This document shows positions 19,405 to 27,856 of a DNA stretch of 64,000 bases, piece by piece. The stretch's first letter is position 1, and each line of letters begins with the position of its first letter. Under the pieces are notes generated by a model, which was given only the letters and a program-made list of their open reading frames with translations, searched no databases and had not been told where the DNA came from. The DNA is from Variovorax sp. Root411 (lineage in GTDB: Bacteria; Pseudomonadota; Gammaproteobacteria; Burkholderiales; Burkholderiaceae_C): positions 311,928 through 375,927 of the forward strand of contig NZ_LMDW01000001.1 in NCBI RefSeq assembly GCF_001425205.1. The letters run 5' to 3'. The position numbers and the translations under genes are program-made.

Positions 19405-19781
19405 AGCTGCAGTTTTGCCTCGCGCAAAGGGTTGCCCTCTGGCGTGGGCTGCTGCTTGTCGCAATGCTTGTGTTGCTGGTGCTCAGCCTGATGCCGCCAT
19501 CGCCGCAAATGCCCAGCACGGGGTGGGACAAGAGCAACCACGCCCTGGCGTTTGCGGTGTTGGCCTTTCTTGGGAATCGGGCATGGCCAAAGCAGCCCGT
19601 CCCGGTACTTCTGGGTCTTCTGGCCTACGGGGGGCTCATCGAGGCGTTGCAGTCCTTCACGCCTGACCGGTTTGCCGAGTGGGAGGACTTGTTGGCAGAC
19701 GCGGTTGGGCTCTTGCTGGGCGAGGCGCTGGCCCGGTTGGTATGGCGGCATCGCGCATCGGAGCGTGGGGCGGATTTGTGA
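19401..19781 (+). CDS. VanZ-like small membrane protein
   Basis: This 126-residue protein has three or four hydrophobic segments (LLLVAMLVLLVLSLMP, NHALAFAVLAFLGN, VPVLLGLLAYGGLIEALQ, LLADAVGLLLGEALARLV). The VanZ-family signature is D-K-x-NHALAFA plus YGGLIEALQSFTPDRFAEWEDLLADAVG. VanZ-like proteins occur in many exopolysaccharide loci with no established reaction. No ATG fits, so I take the TTG at 19401, whose last bases form the pglE stop (TTGA), implying coupled translation. It closes the first transcription block; about 100 noncoding bases follow. Confidence 0.75.
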   Translation: MKLQFCLAQRVALWRGLLLVAMLVLLVLSLMPPSPQMPSTGWDKSNHALAFAVLAFLGNRAWPKQPVPVLLGLLAYGGLIEALQSFTPDRFAEWEDLLADAVGLLLGEALARLVWRHRASERGADL

Positions 19782-19883
19782 CAGCCAAGAACTAAAATGT
19801 TATTGGAAGGGGAGTTTTCTAATTGTGATTAATAGTCTTGTGCGGCCTCCGGGTGTCGCTGACCTGATGGGGCGCTCAGCGTC

Positions 19884-20318
19884 ATGAAGTCCGTCCTGGT
19901 CGTATGTATCGGCAACATCTGCCGCAGCCCGATGGGCGAGGCCTTGATCGCCGCCGCCTTGCCGCAGCTCGAGGTCGCTTCGGCCGGCGTTGGTGCGCTG
20001 GTGGGGCAGCCGGCTGATCCCCTGGCGCGTCAACTCATGGCCGAGCGCGGGCTCGACATCGAGTCTCACCGCGCGCGCCAACTGACCAATCTGATGTGCC
20101 AGCAGGCTGATCTCATCCTTGTCATGGATGAAGAGCAGCGTCTGCTAATCAACCAGCGTCACCCCCTCACGCGCGGCAAATTGTTCCGTCTGGGTGAGGT
20201 TGCGCGCGTCGACATCCCCGACCCCTACCGCTTGGGTCGACCAGCCTTCGAGCAAGCCCTACAACTCATCGATGCCGGCGCCAGTGCGTGGGCCGAACGC
20301 ATAAGAAAACTCTCATGA
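19884..20318 (+). CDS. wzb: Low-molecular-weight protein-tyrosine phosphatase (Wzb/Etp)
   Basis: This 144-residue cytoplasmic phosphatase removes phosphates from the tyrosine tail of the Wzc-type kinase, a cycle needed for capsule polymerisation and export. The P-loop is CX5R with the nucleophile at Cys8 (VCIGNICRSP) and Arg14, followed by the general acid Asp113 in IPDPY. These are the family's catalytic residues at the expected spacing. The gene overlaps wzc by ATGA (20315-20318). The roughly 100-bp leader upstream is AT-rich (19795-19840) and probably holds a promoter, but I could not pick convincing -35/-10 boxes. Confidence 0.95.
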   Translation: MKSVLVVCIGNICRSPMGEALIAAALPQLEVASAGVGALVGQPADPLARQLMAERGLDIESHRARQLTNLMCQQADLILVMDEEQRLLINQRHPLTRGKLFRLGEVARVDIPDPYRLGRPAFEQALQLIDAGASAWAERIRKLS

Positions 20319-22573
20319 CATCCCTTGCTTCCCCATCTGCCTCGCCGGTTGCCATTGCCGGGCCTCTGCGCGACGACGATGACGATGTAATTCATCTGTC
20401 CGAATACCTGGACATCCTGATCGACCGCAAGTGGCTGGTGACCGGCATTACGTTCGTCGCTGTCGCGCTGGGTGTCGCGTACGCGTTGCTGGCAACGCCC
20501 ATCTATCAGTCCAACCTGCTGGTCCAGGTCGAAGACTCCGCGCCCGATGCAAAGAGTTTTCTCGGCGATACAGGAAGCCTGTTCGATGTGAAGACGCCAG
20601 CCATTGGCGAAATCCAGATCATCCGGTCGCGAATGATCATGGGCGGCGCGGTCGAGGCAACGCGCTTGTACATCGATGCGCAGCCCCGCTATACGCCGGT
20701 GATCGGCGAGTGGCTCGCCCGCCGTGCCAAGGGGCTGTCAGAGCCTGGTTTTCTGGGGATGAGCGGCTACGTCTCGGGCACGGAGGCGATCGACATCGCC
20801 AAGTTCGATGTTCCGCCCGAGTTTGAAGACCAGAAGCCTTTCACCATCACCGCACAGGCCGACGGCCAGTACACGCTTGCTCACCCTGACTTGGCCGAGC
20901 CGTTGACCGGCACGGTCGGCAAGCCGCTGAGTCAGCAGGTGCACGGCGGCACGATCGTGCTCATCGTCTCGCAGCTTGATGGGAAGCCCGGCGCGCAGTT
21001 CGTCGTCTCTCGCGCGTCTGTGCTTGCCACCACCGAGGACCTGCAAAAGCGAATCCAGCTCAGTGAACAGGGCAAGCAGTCGAACGTGATCAGTGCGACC
21101 CTGGAAGACAGCGATCGCGATCGCTTGCGGCGCATCCTCAACGAAATCGGCGCGCAGTACGTACATCAAAACGTCGAACGCAAGGCAGCCGAGGCAGAGA
21201 AGACGCTCGAATTCCTCGACGGGCAATTGCCCGAGTTCAAGAAGCAGCTCGAAAGCTCTGAGGATGCATACGCAAACTTCCGGAACAAGAACGGAACCGT
21301 TGCCTTCGATGAGGAAGCCAAGGCGGTCTTGAGCCAGGCGGTGCAGTTGGAGACCAAGAAGCTCGAGGCCGAGCAACTGCGACGCGATCTGCTCTCTCGC
21401 TTTACTGAAACGAACCCCAAGGTGCGCGTGATCGACGGGCAAATCGCTGCCTTCCGCCACGAACTCGATGGCATCGACCGCCGCGTGAGCGCCATGCCGG
21501 TTCAGCAGCGAGACGCGTTGCGGCTGGAGCGAGACGTGCGCGTGAACGGCGAACTCTACAAATCGCTGCTCAACAGCTCGCTGCAGTTGCGCCTCGTCAA
21601 GGAAGGCAAGGTTGGTAACGTGCGCTTGCTCGACAAGGCCACCGAGCCCAAGAGGCCTGTGAAGCCACAGAAGCCATTGGTCGTAGCTCTGTCGTTGGTG
21701 CTGGGTTTGTTGACTGGCATCTCACTGGCCATCGTGCGCAGCAAAATGGCCAGCGGCATTCGGAATCCTCAAGAGATTGAAGATCGTCTTGGATTGAACG
21801 TTTATTCGGTCGTCCCTCTTGCCGTCGAACAGGAGAAACTTCTCCAGCGCATTGCAGGCGGTGCAGGCGGCGTTCAGTTGCTGGCCGTCACCGAGCCGGG
21901 AAGTGTGGCCATAGAGAGCTTGCGCAACCTGCGCATCTCCCTGCAGCTGACCTTGATGGAATCCGGGAACAACCGGGTGCTCATCACTGGTGCGACGCCG
22001 GGCGTGGGCAAGAGCTTTGTTTCGGGCAACTTCGCCGTGATCATGGCGCAGGCCGGCAAACGCGTGCTGCTGATCGATGCCGACTTGCGCAAGGGGCACA
22101 TCCAGAAAGCCTTCGGCCTTCCGCGGCAGGGCGGCTTGGCCGACGTGCTGGTGGGGGACATGAGCACCGAGCAGGCGATCCATACCCAGGTTGTACCTAA
22201 CCTCGATGTTCTTACGACCGGTAACTACCCGGTTAACCCGGCCAACATGATGTTGTCGTCAAGGCTGGGCGACTTGCTGAATGCCATGTCTGCCCAGTAC
22301 GACCTGGTGGTCATCGACAGTCCGCCGGTGTTGGTTGCGGCGGATGCCGCGGCAGTGGCCGCACATACGGGTGCCATCCTGCTGGTTGCTCGCGATGGTC
22401 TGACGCAACTCGGTGAACTCAATGAAAGCGTCAAGCGCCTGGCCCACGCAGGGCAGCGAGTTAACGGCGTGGTCTTCAACGGCATGGACCTCTCGCGCAG
22501 GCACTACGGAAGCTACGGCTACAAGTACGGCGGCTACCGCTACACCGAGTACAAATACAAGGAAGCGACCTGA
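20315..22573 (+). CDS. wzc: Polysaccharide co-polymerase and bacterial tyrosine kinase (Wzc/Etk)
   Basis: Wzc spans the inner membrane, contacts Wza and controls chain length and export through cycles of tyrosine phosphorylation. The 752-residue protein has an N-terminal Wzz domain (EYLDILIDRKWLVTGITFVAVALGVAYALL, TM1 about residues 43-65) and a long periplasmic coiled-coil region (about 260-420, rich in Glu/Lys/Gln). TM2 is near residue 455 (PLVVALSLVLGLLTGISLAIV). The cytoplasmic BY-kinase domain has Walker A ITGATPGVGKSFVSG (about 555), Walker A' VLLIDADLRKG and Walker B LVVIDSPPVL. The last 23 residues hold eight tyrosines, the autophosphorylation cluster. The ATG at 20315 overlaps the wzb stop. 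Confidence 0.95.
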   Translation: MTSLASPSASPVAIAGPLRDDDDDVIHLSEYLDILIDRKWLVTGITFVAVALGVAYALLATPIYQSNLLVQVEDSAPDAKSFLGDTGSLFDVKTPAIGEIQIIRSRMIMGGAVEATRLYIDAQPRYTPVIGEWLARRAKGLSEPGFLGMSGYVSGTEAIDIAKFDVPPEFEDQKPFTITAQADGQYTLAHPDLAEPLTGTVGKPLSQQVHGGTIVLIVSQLDGKPGAQFVVSRASVLATTEDLQKRIQLSEQGKQSNVISATLEDSDRDRLRRILNEIGAQYVHQNVERKAAEAEKTLEFLDGQLPEFKKQLESSEDAYANFRNKNGTVAFDEEAKAVLSQAVQLETKKLEAEQLRRDLLSRFTETNPKVRVIDGQIAAFRHELDGIDRRVSAMPVQQRDALRLERDVRVNGELYKSLLNSSLQLRLVKEGKVGNVRLLDKATEPKRPVKPQKPLVVALSLVLGLLTGISLAIVRSKMASGIRNPQEIEDRLGLNVYSVVPLAVEQEKLLQRIAGGAGGVQLLAVTEPGSVAIESLRNLRISLQLTLMESGNNRVLITGATPGVGKSFVSGNFAVIMAQAGKRVLLIDADLRKGHIQKAFGLPRQGGLADVLVGDMSTEQAIHTQVVPNLDVLTTGNYPVNPANMMLSSRLGDLLNAMSAQYDLVVIDSPPVLVAADAAAVAAHTGAILLVARDGLTQLGELNESVKRLAHAGQRVNGVVFNGMDLSRRHYGSYGYKYGGYRYTEYKYKEAT

Positions 22574-22690
22574 GTTTGTTGCTTGTACTGAGCAAGGCTT
22601 CGGTTTGAAGAAAGGGCAATCTTCTTCAGTACCGCGTCACTTGCCTAGACACAAACAATACACAATCTCACAGCTGACCGTGGCGGAATA

Positions 22691-22740
22691 CCCAGAACTG
22701 GGGGTGTGCCCTGGTATTTCTTCACAGAAAATGAAGAAAT
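22691..22740 (+). promoter_or_regulatory. Leader hairpins upstream of the PglF-like dehydratase gene
   Basis: Two small inverted repeats lie in the 197-base gap after wzc: CCCAG/CTGGG (22691-22702) and ATTTCTTC/GAAGAAAT (22716-22723 and 22733-22740, 9-base loop). The second ends 4 bases before the JUMPstart-like sequence. Neither is followed by a T run, so they look like leader structure rather than a terminator. Confidence 0.4.
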
Positions 22741-22744
22741 GAAA

Positions 22745-22771
22745 CAGCGCTTCCGAGGGGTGGAACTCAAG
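22745..22771 (+). promoter_or_regulatory. JUMPstart-like element
   Basis: CAGCGCTT (22745-22752), then 11 bases, then AACTCAAG (22764-22771). Enterobacterial JUMPstart sequences upstream of polysaccharide operons have the same two blocks about 10 bases apart, followed by the ops element GGCGGTAG, which is absent here. Part of the match (GAGGGG) is also the ribosome-binding site for the GTG start at 22771, so functional identity is unproven. Confidence 0.35.
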
Positions 22772-24765
22772 TGATCAATCGTTTGGCTGCCCCGCTGCTT
22801 GCGCTGCCACGCCCTGCCAAACGCTTGCTGGCGTTGGCCGTGGACGCGGCTTTGTGCCTGCTGTGCGTTTGGATCGCATTCAGTTTTCGGTATGAGCAAT
22901 GGGTAACCCTGCGCGGCGTGCAATGGGCGGCGCCGGTGATGGCCGTGGTCCTGGCGTTGCCGCTCTTTGTGGTCTTCGGCTTGTACCGGGCCATCTTTCG
23001 CTATGCCGGCAGCGCTGCCTTGATGGCAATCGTGCGGGCCTGCACAGCGTTCGGCATCGGCTATGCACTCATGTTCTCCGTGATCGGCGTAAAGGGCGTG
23101 CCGCGCACGGTGGGCATTCTGGCGCCGCTGCTGATCTTCCTCGCGATTGCGGGTTGCCGCATGTTCGCGCGCTATTGGCTGGGCGGTCTGTACATGAGCG
23201 CACTCCATCGCAAGGCCCTGCCGCAAGTGGTGATCTACGGCGCGGGCGGTGCCGGTCTGCAGCTGGCCGCGGCATTGGCGCAGAGCCGCGAAATGATGCT
23301 TTGCGCGTTTGTGGACGATGCAGCCCACCTTCAAGGCAACACGATCAACGGCGTGCGAATTCAATCGGTCGAATGGTTGGAGCAGAACGCCGGCAAGCAG
23401 GGCATTACCGATGTGCTGTTGGCCATGCCTTCGGCCAGCCATGTGCGCCGCGTTGAAATCCTGAATCGGCTCTTGCCGCTGCGTCTGCATGTGCGCACCT
23501 TGCCGGCCCTGGCCGATCTGGCCAACGGCAGGGTGCAATTCAACGACCTGCTCGAGGTCGATATCGAAGATCTGCTGGGGCGCGATCCGGTGGCACCGGT
23601 TGCCGACCTGCTGCACAAGCACATTCGCAGCCAGGTGGTCTTGGTTACTGGGGCGGGTGGCTCCATCGGCAGCGAACTTTGCCGACAGATCGTGCAACTC
23701 TCGCCATCAGTGCTGCTGCTGGTCGACTTGAGCGAATACGCGCTCTATGCCATTCACCAGGAACTCGAGGAGCTTGCGCCTGAAGTCCGCGTCATCCCGC
23801 TCCTGGCCTCGGTGTGCGACGCCCGCCGGCTGCGCGAGATCATGCATGCGTGGCGCCCCGACACGGTCTATCACGCGGCCGCCTACAAGCACGTGCCCCT
23901 CGTCGAACACAACCCGATCGAAGGCGTGCGCAACAACGCGATCGGCACGCTCACTGCGGCGCGAGTGGCAATGGAGTGCAAGGTTCGGCGCTTCGTGCTG
24001 GTCAGCACGGACAAGGCCGTTCGGCCGACCAACATCATGGGGGCCAGCAAGCGGTTGGCCGAATTGGCGTTGCAAGGGCTGGCGCAGCAGAGTACCGAAA
24101 CCTGTTTCTCGATGGTCCGCTTCGGCAATGTGCTCGGTTCCAGTGGTTCGGTGGTGCCGTTGTTTCGGCGCCAGATTGAAGCCGGTGGGCCAATCACGCT
24201 CACGCATGCCGACATCACGCGCTATTTCATGACGATTCCCGAGGCCGCCCAGCTGGTGATCCAGGCAGGCGCCATGGCCTGGGGTGGCGACGTGTTCGTG
24301 CTCGACATGGGCAACCCGGTGCGCATCATCGATCTGGCGCGTCGGCTGGTGGAACTTTCGGGGCGCACCGTGCGCGACGAGGCAACGCCCGAAGGCGACA
24401 TCGAGCTGCACATCACCGGCTTGCGCCCTGGCGAGAAGCTGTACGAAGAGCTGCTGATCGGCAACAACGCCATGCCCACGGTGCATCCGCGCGTGATGAA
24501 GGCGCACGAAAATTGCCCGCCGTGGGAAGAGCTATGGCGCCAGTTCGATGTGCTGAATGCAACGCTTGAAAGCAGCGATGTTCCAGCCTTGAAGGCTGTG
24601 CTGAAGCAGATGCTGCCTGGCTACCAGCCGCACCTGGAAGTGGTCGACTGGGTGCATCTGGAGCGGCATCGGGTGCGGCCTTTGGGCCAGCCAGTTGGCG
24701 TCGGGCATCATCATCGCGCCGACGATGGTGGCAAGCCCGCATCGCCGATCGCTATAGCCGCCTGA
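22771..24765 (+). CDS. pglF: Membrane-bound UDP-GlcNAc 4,6-dehydratase (PglF/WbpM/CapD type)
   Basis: This enzyme makes UDP-2-acetamido-4-keto-2,4,6-trideoxyglucose, the substrate for the PglE-like aminotransferase at 18217. The 664-residue protein has four N-terminal membrane segments (about residues 10-125) and a first nucleotide-binding region (VVIYGAGGAGLQLAAAL, about 152). The catalytic SDR domain starts at LVTGAGGSIGSELCRQI (about 291). Its motif LVSTDKAVRPTNIMGASKRLAEL has Met in place of the usual SDR tyrosine, as in PglF and WbpM. GTG at 22771 is the start, with GAGGGG 5-10 bases upstream. It is the last gene of the + strand locus and converges on gfcD. Confidence 0.9.
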   Translation: MINRLAAPLLALPRPAKRLLALAVDAALCLLCVWIAFSFRYEQWVTLRGVQWAAPVMAVVLALPLFVVFGLYRAIFRYAGSAALMAIVRACTAFGIGYALMFSVIGVKGVPRTVGILAPLLIFLAIAGCRMFARYWLGGLYMSALHRKALPQVVIYGAGGAGLQLAAALAQSREMMLCAFVDDAAHLQGNTINGVRIQSVEWLEQNAGKQGITDVLLAMPSASHVRRVEILNRLLPLRLHVRTLPALADLANGRVQFNDLLEVDIEDLLGRDPVAPVADLLHKHIRSQVVLVTGAGGSIGSELCRQIVQLSPSVLLLVDLSEYALYAIHQELEELAPEVRVIPLLASVCDARRLREIMHAWRPDTVYHAAAYKHVPLVEHNPIEGVRNNAIGTLTAARVAMECKVRRFVLVSTDKAVRPTNIMGASKRLAELALQGLAQQSTETCFSMVRFGNVLGSSGSVVPLFRRQIEAGGPITLTHADITRYFMTIPEAAQLVIQAGAMAWGGDVFVLDMGNPVRIIDLARRLVELSGRTVRDEATPEGDIELHITGLRPGEKLYEELLIGNNAMPTVHPRVMKAHENCPPWEELWRQFDVLNATLESSDVPALKAVLKQMLPGYQPHLEVVDWVHLERHRVRPLGQPVGVGHHHRADDGGKPASPIAIAA

Positions 24766-24832
24766 CTTTCTTATCTCTCTGCTCGCCAGGTGCGAGATTC
24801 GGTAGCCGGGCTTTTCTCGCAAGCCACGGTTG

Positions 24833-27800
24833 TTATCGAGCCGGCCCGAAATCCAAAATGTTGTCGCCCGCCTTGGGCTTGTTGTCGTCCGGCGGCGAAA
24901 AGCTGAACGCCCTCGGATCCCGCGAGGTCGTCATTTCGTAGAGCGGGTTGATTCGTCCCAGCTTTGCGCCACCATCTCGCACCAGAGGGGCCCAGGTGAA
25001 GTTCGCGGAGAACTTGCTGGACCGCGGCAGCAGCGCGTCGAACGGCAGCGAAATGTAGATGCCCTTGTCGAAGCTGCCTTCGCCGAACCGCGCCGCCGAC
25101 ACATTGGTCTTGGTGGCATAGGCCCCGATCGTCACGCCGTTGTCGAAGCGGCGGCTGATGTCGATGGACACGCCGCGATCGCCGGCCAGGTACTGGCCCG
25201 CGCTGATTCTGGCTTGCACGCCGTTCCAGCCGGTGTCCCAGTACAGGGTGGCATGGCCGGTGTTGACCTTGTAGTCGCGCAGGCCAAAATCCTGCGCAAA
25301 GTCGCGCTGCCGTACATGGTTGATGTCGACGCCCAGGGCAAACTTGCTGCGCCACGGCCGGTACAGCCATTCGGCACCGACGCCCGCAAACATGGGTTCT
25401 AGCGCACCGCCATACACGCTGTAGTACTGGTCTTCGTTCAGGCGGCCCACGTGGGTCAGCTGAAGCACCGGCATGGTCAAGCGCTTCGACGTGACGTACT
25501 CGCGCTGGAAGGTTCGCACGCGCGGCAGGTTGCTGGGCGCGGTGTAGGTGAACTTGTCGAAGTTGTCCACCACGCGCCAGTTCAGCGCGGCATTCACCCA
25601 GGTGCTCTGCGTAAAGCGGTATTCGGCCGTTGCCTGAACACCGAGCTGGTAGAGCACGAAAGCATCGGGCCCACCCAGGATCTGCGAGAAGCTGGGGGTC
25701 AGCCCGAAGAAGAATTTCTGGGGGCGATGTTCCCAGGGGGCCATTGCTGCGTCAGCAGGCTGCGGGGTGCCGGTTGTTGTCGTGGCTGCGGCAGTGTTTT
25801 TCGACGGAAGCTCGATGAGCAGCCGGTCTTCGCTGTTGTCCTGCGGCGGTGCGTATTCGCGTTGGCTGACGGCCCGTTTCTCGGCGGGCGTTTGTGCCTG
25901 GTAGTGCGCCGTTACCCATTCGGCCCTGTCGACGACCTGTGCGTGCATGGCCAGGCCGCGTTCGTTGTAGTGCAGGATGAACGTCTTTGCCGATGCCGGT
26001 GCATCGCGATGCAGCACGGCAATGATCTGCTGCACGCGCGCTTCGCGATAGACGGTGTTGCTCTCGGTAATCCACACGTGCAGGCCGCTGCCTTGCGGCG
26101 CGATGCGCTGGACCGTCCACTCGGTACGTGCCTCGATTTCGGCAGCCGTGGATGCCCAGCCGGGCGGATTCGCGGGTGCTTCCGGTGTAAAGCGTGGCTG
26201 GGGCGGATCGGCGACCTTGGTGGATCGCATCGATGCAACGTTGGTCGACAAGGTGATGCCCACCATCACTTTATTGCCGCGCTCGAAGCCGGCGCTGAAG
26301 GCCACGTTCGGCGAGTGGCGGTATTCGAGGCCGATGTTGAAGGGCGAGCGTTGCCGCTGGTTGTTGTTCTGCGGCTCGTGCTGGTAGTCGTTGCCTTCGT
26401 ACTCGAGCTTGACGGTCAGCGGCTCCCAGGGCGTGCGCCACGACACGCCGCCGAACAGGGCCGCAGGGCCGCGGAAGTAGGAGCCGAGGTTTGCCACGCC
26501 ACCTGTTGACGATGAACTACCAGGGCGCGTTCTGAATCGGCTGCTCAGCGCGATCAGCGGGTTGCGGATGTTGCCGCTGCTGCCCATGTATCCCCAGCCG
26601 ATGCCAAGGCTGAAATCGAGGTCGCCGTGGCGCTTGTTGGCAACCAGGTATTCGGAAGAAAACAGGCCCGTACCACCAAGGTCTCGAAAGCCCAGCGCGA
26701 GTTCCGGCACATAGGCGGATTCGCTCAGGAGCCGCACCTTGAGGTCGATGCTCTTGTCCTTGTTGCTTTGGCCGGTTGTGCTGGCGCCGTAGGCGCGATT
26801 GCTGATGGACGTGTAGCGGAAGCCGGCCTCCAGCCAGTCCAGGGGCTGGAACATCACGTTGAGCCGCGAATACGGGTACACGTTGCTCAGGGAAGTCCGG
26901 AAGTCGCCGGCCTGGCCCATTCGGGCCGTGGGCGTCTGCAGCAACCCGGTTTCGCCCCAGTCGTTGCCGCTGGCGCGGTAGGGCTGGTACTGCGGAACGG
27001 GCTCCGGGCGCACGGATACCGTGGTTGAGGGTGCTGTCGCAGCTTGCGGATCCGTTCGCGCGGGCGATGCCGCAGCGAGGCTGTTTGTGCCTTGCGGTGC
27101 AGGTCCCTGCGTTGCAAGGAACTTGATGATTCCCTCGGAAGCGGCCACCAGGTCGGTCATGTCGCGCGGCGCGGCCCAGATCCACGCGCCCGGCGCCGGC
27201 TCATCGGAGGGTTGGCTGTTCCATGGCGCAACGCCCACGCGAGCGGTGCGGCCGTCGGGCTGGGCAACCCATGCCCAGTCGTAGGAGCCCACGGGTTCGC
27301 AGGCCGTGACGTAGTCCCATGCGGAACGGCCGGCTTCGTGTGCCACATGGCACAGCTCGCCGTTCGGGCGCACGACGGCAACGCTCTTCAGGTCGGCCGG
27401 CGGCGCGACGAGTTGCTGGCCGGCGCTCAGGACCGGGTCTTCTTCCGGATGGGCCTGCAGCCATCGCGGGTCGACCACGCCGAGTGCCACCCGGCCGGTG
27501 ACTGGCATTTGCTGCAGCCAGGTGATCAGCTTCAGGCGTTCGACCTGATCGGCCCGAGCCGCGAGCCGGTTCGCTGCTTCGATGCGAACCAGCAAGGTGT
27601 TCTTGAGGAATTGCTGCGCGAGTCGTTCCTGCGGGACCCGCCATGCAAGGCCGGGCGCAGCGGCACCCTCGGGTTGGCGCAGCAGCCAGGTGCTCAGGCG
27701 TTCGCCGGGGCGCACGTCGGCGTCGCTTGCCGGCGCGTTGGTTGCGGTCTTGTCCCAAGGCTGTGCCAGCGCGCTGAAATTTGCCGCCAATGCGCAGGCG

Positions 27801-27856
27801 ACCGCCACGTGACGGGGCCAGTGGTGTTTGCTGCGCGTGCGAATTGGGGCGCTCAT
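24833..27856 (-). CDS. GfcC-GfcD (YjbG-YjbH) fusion, outer-membrane capsule secretion protein
   Basis: This 1007-residue protein joins two capsule-secretion families. After a signal peptide (HVAVACALAANFSALAQ), residues about 40-230 match GfcC: RPGERLSTWLLRQP, KLITWLQQMPVTGRVALGVVDPRWL, and a second part with YDWAWVAQPDGRTARVGVAPWNSQPSDEPAPGAWIWA. From about residue 300 the protein is GfcD/YjbH. It shows GLLQTPTARMGQAGDFRTSLSN, then alternating aromatic and polar beta-strand sequence (GFRYTSISNRAYG, LDFSLGIGWGYMGSSGN, VSIDISRRFDNGVTIGAYATKTN) consistent with an outer-membrane barrel. In E. coli these are two genes. The ATG at 27854-27856 overlaps the gfcB stop (ATGA). It is predicted to help move the polymer across the outer membrane with Wza. 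Confidence 0.82.
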   Translation of the reverse strand: MSAPIRTRSKHHWPRHVAVACALAANFSALAQPWDKTATNAPASDADVRPGERLSTWLLRQPEGAAAPGLAWRVPQERLAQQFLKNTLLVRIEAANRLAARADQVERLKLITWLQQMPVTGRVALGVVDPRWLQAHPEEDPVLSAGQQLVAPPADLKSVAVVRPNGELCHVAHEAGRSAWDYVTACEPVGSYDWAWVAQPDGRTARVGVAPWNSQPSDEPAPGAWIWAAPRDMTDLVAASEGIIKFLATQGPAPQGTNSLAAASPARTDPQAATAPSTTVSVRPEPVPQYQPYRASGNDWGETGLLQTPTARMGQAGDFRTSLSNVYPYSRLNVMFQPLDWLEAGFRYTSISNRAYGASTTGQSNKDKSIDLKVRLLSESAYVPELALGFRDLGGTGLFSSEYLVANKRHGDLDFSLGIGWGYMGSSGNIRNPLIALSSRFRTRPGSSSSTGGVANLGSYFRGPAALFGGVSWRTPWEPLTVKLEYEGNDYQHEPQNNNQRQRSPFNIGLEYRHSPNVAFSAGFERGNKVMVGITLSTNVASMRSTKVADPPQPRFTPEAPANPPGWASTAAEIEARTEWTVQRIAPQGSGLHVWITESNTVYREARVQQIIAVLHRDAPASAKTFILHYNERGLAMHAQVVDRAEWVTAHYQAQTPAEKRAVSQREYAPPQDNSEDRLLIELPSKNTAAATTTTGTPQPADAAMAPWEHRPQKFFFGLTPSFSQILGGPDAFVLYQLGVQATAEYRFTQSTWVNAALNWRVVDNFDKFTYTAPSNLPRVRTFQREYVTSKRLTMPVLQLTHVGRLNEDQYYSVYGGALEPMFAGVGAEWLYRPWRSKFALGVDINHVRQRDFAQDFGLRDYKVNTGHATLYWDTGWNGVQARISAGQYLAGDRGVSIDISRRFDNGVTIGAYATKTNVSAARFGEGSFDKGIYISLPFDALLPRSSKFSANFTWAPLVRDGGAKLGRINPLYEMTTSRDPRAFSFSPPDDNKPKAGDNILDFGPAR

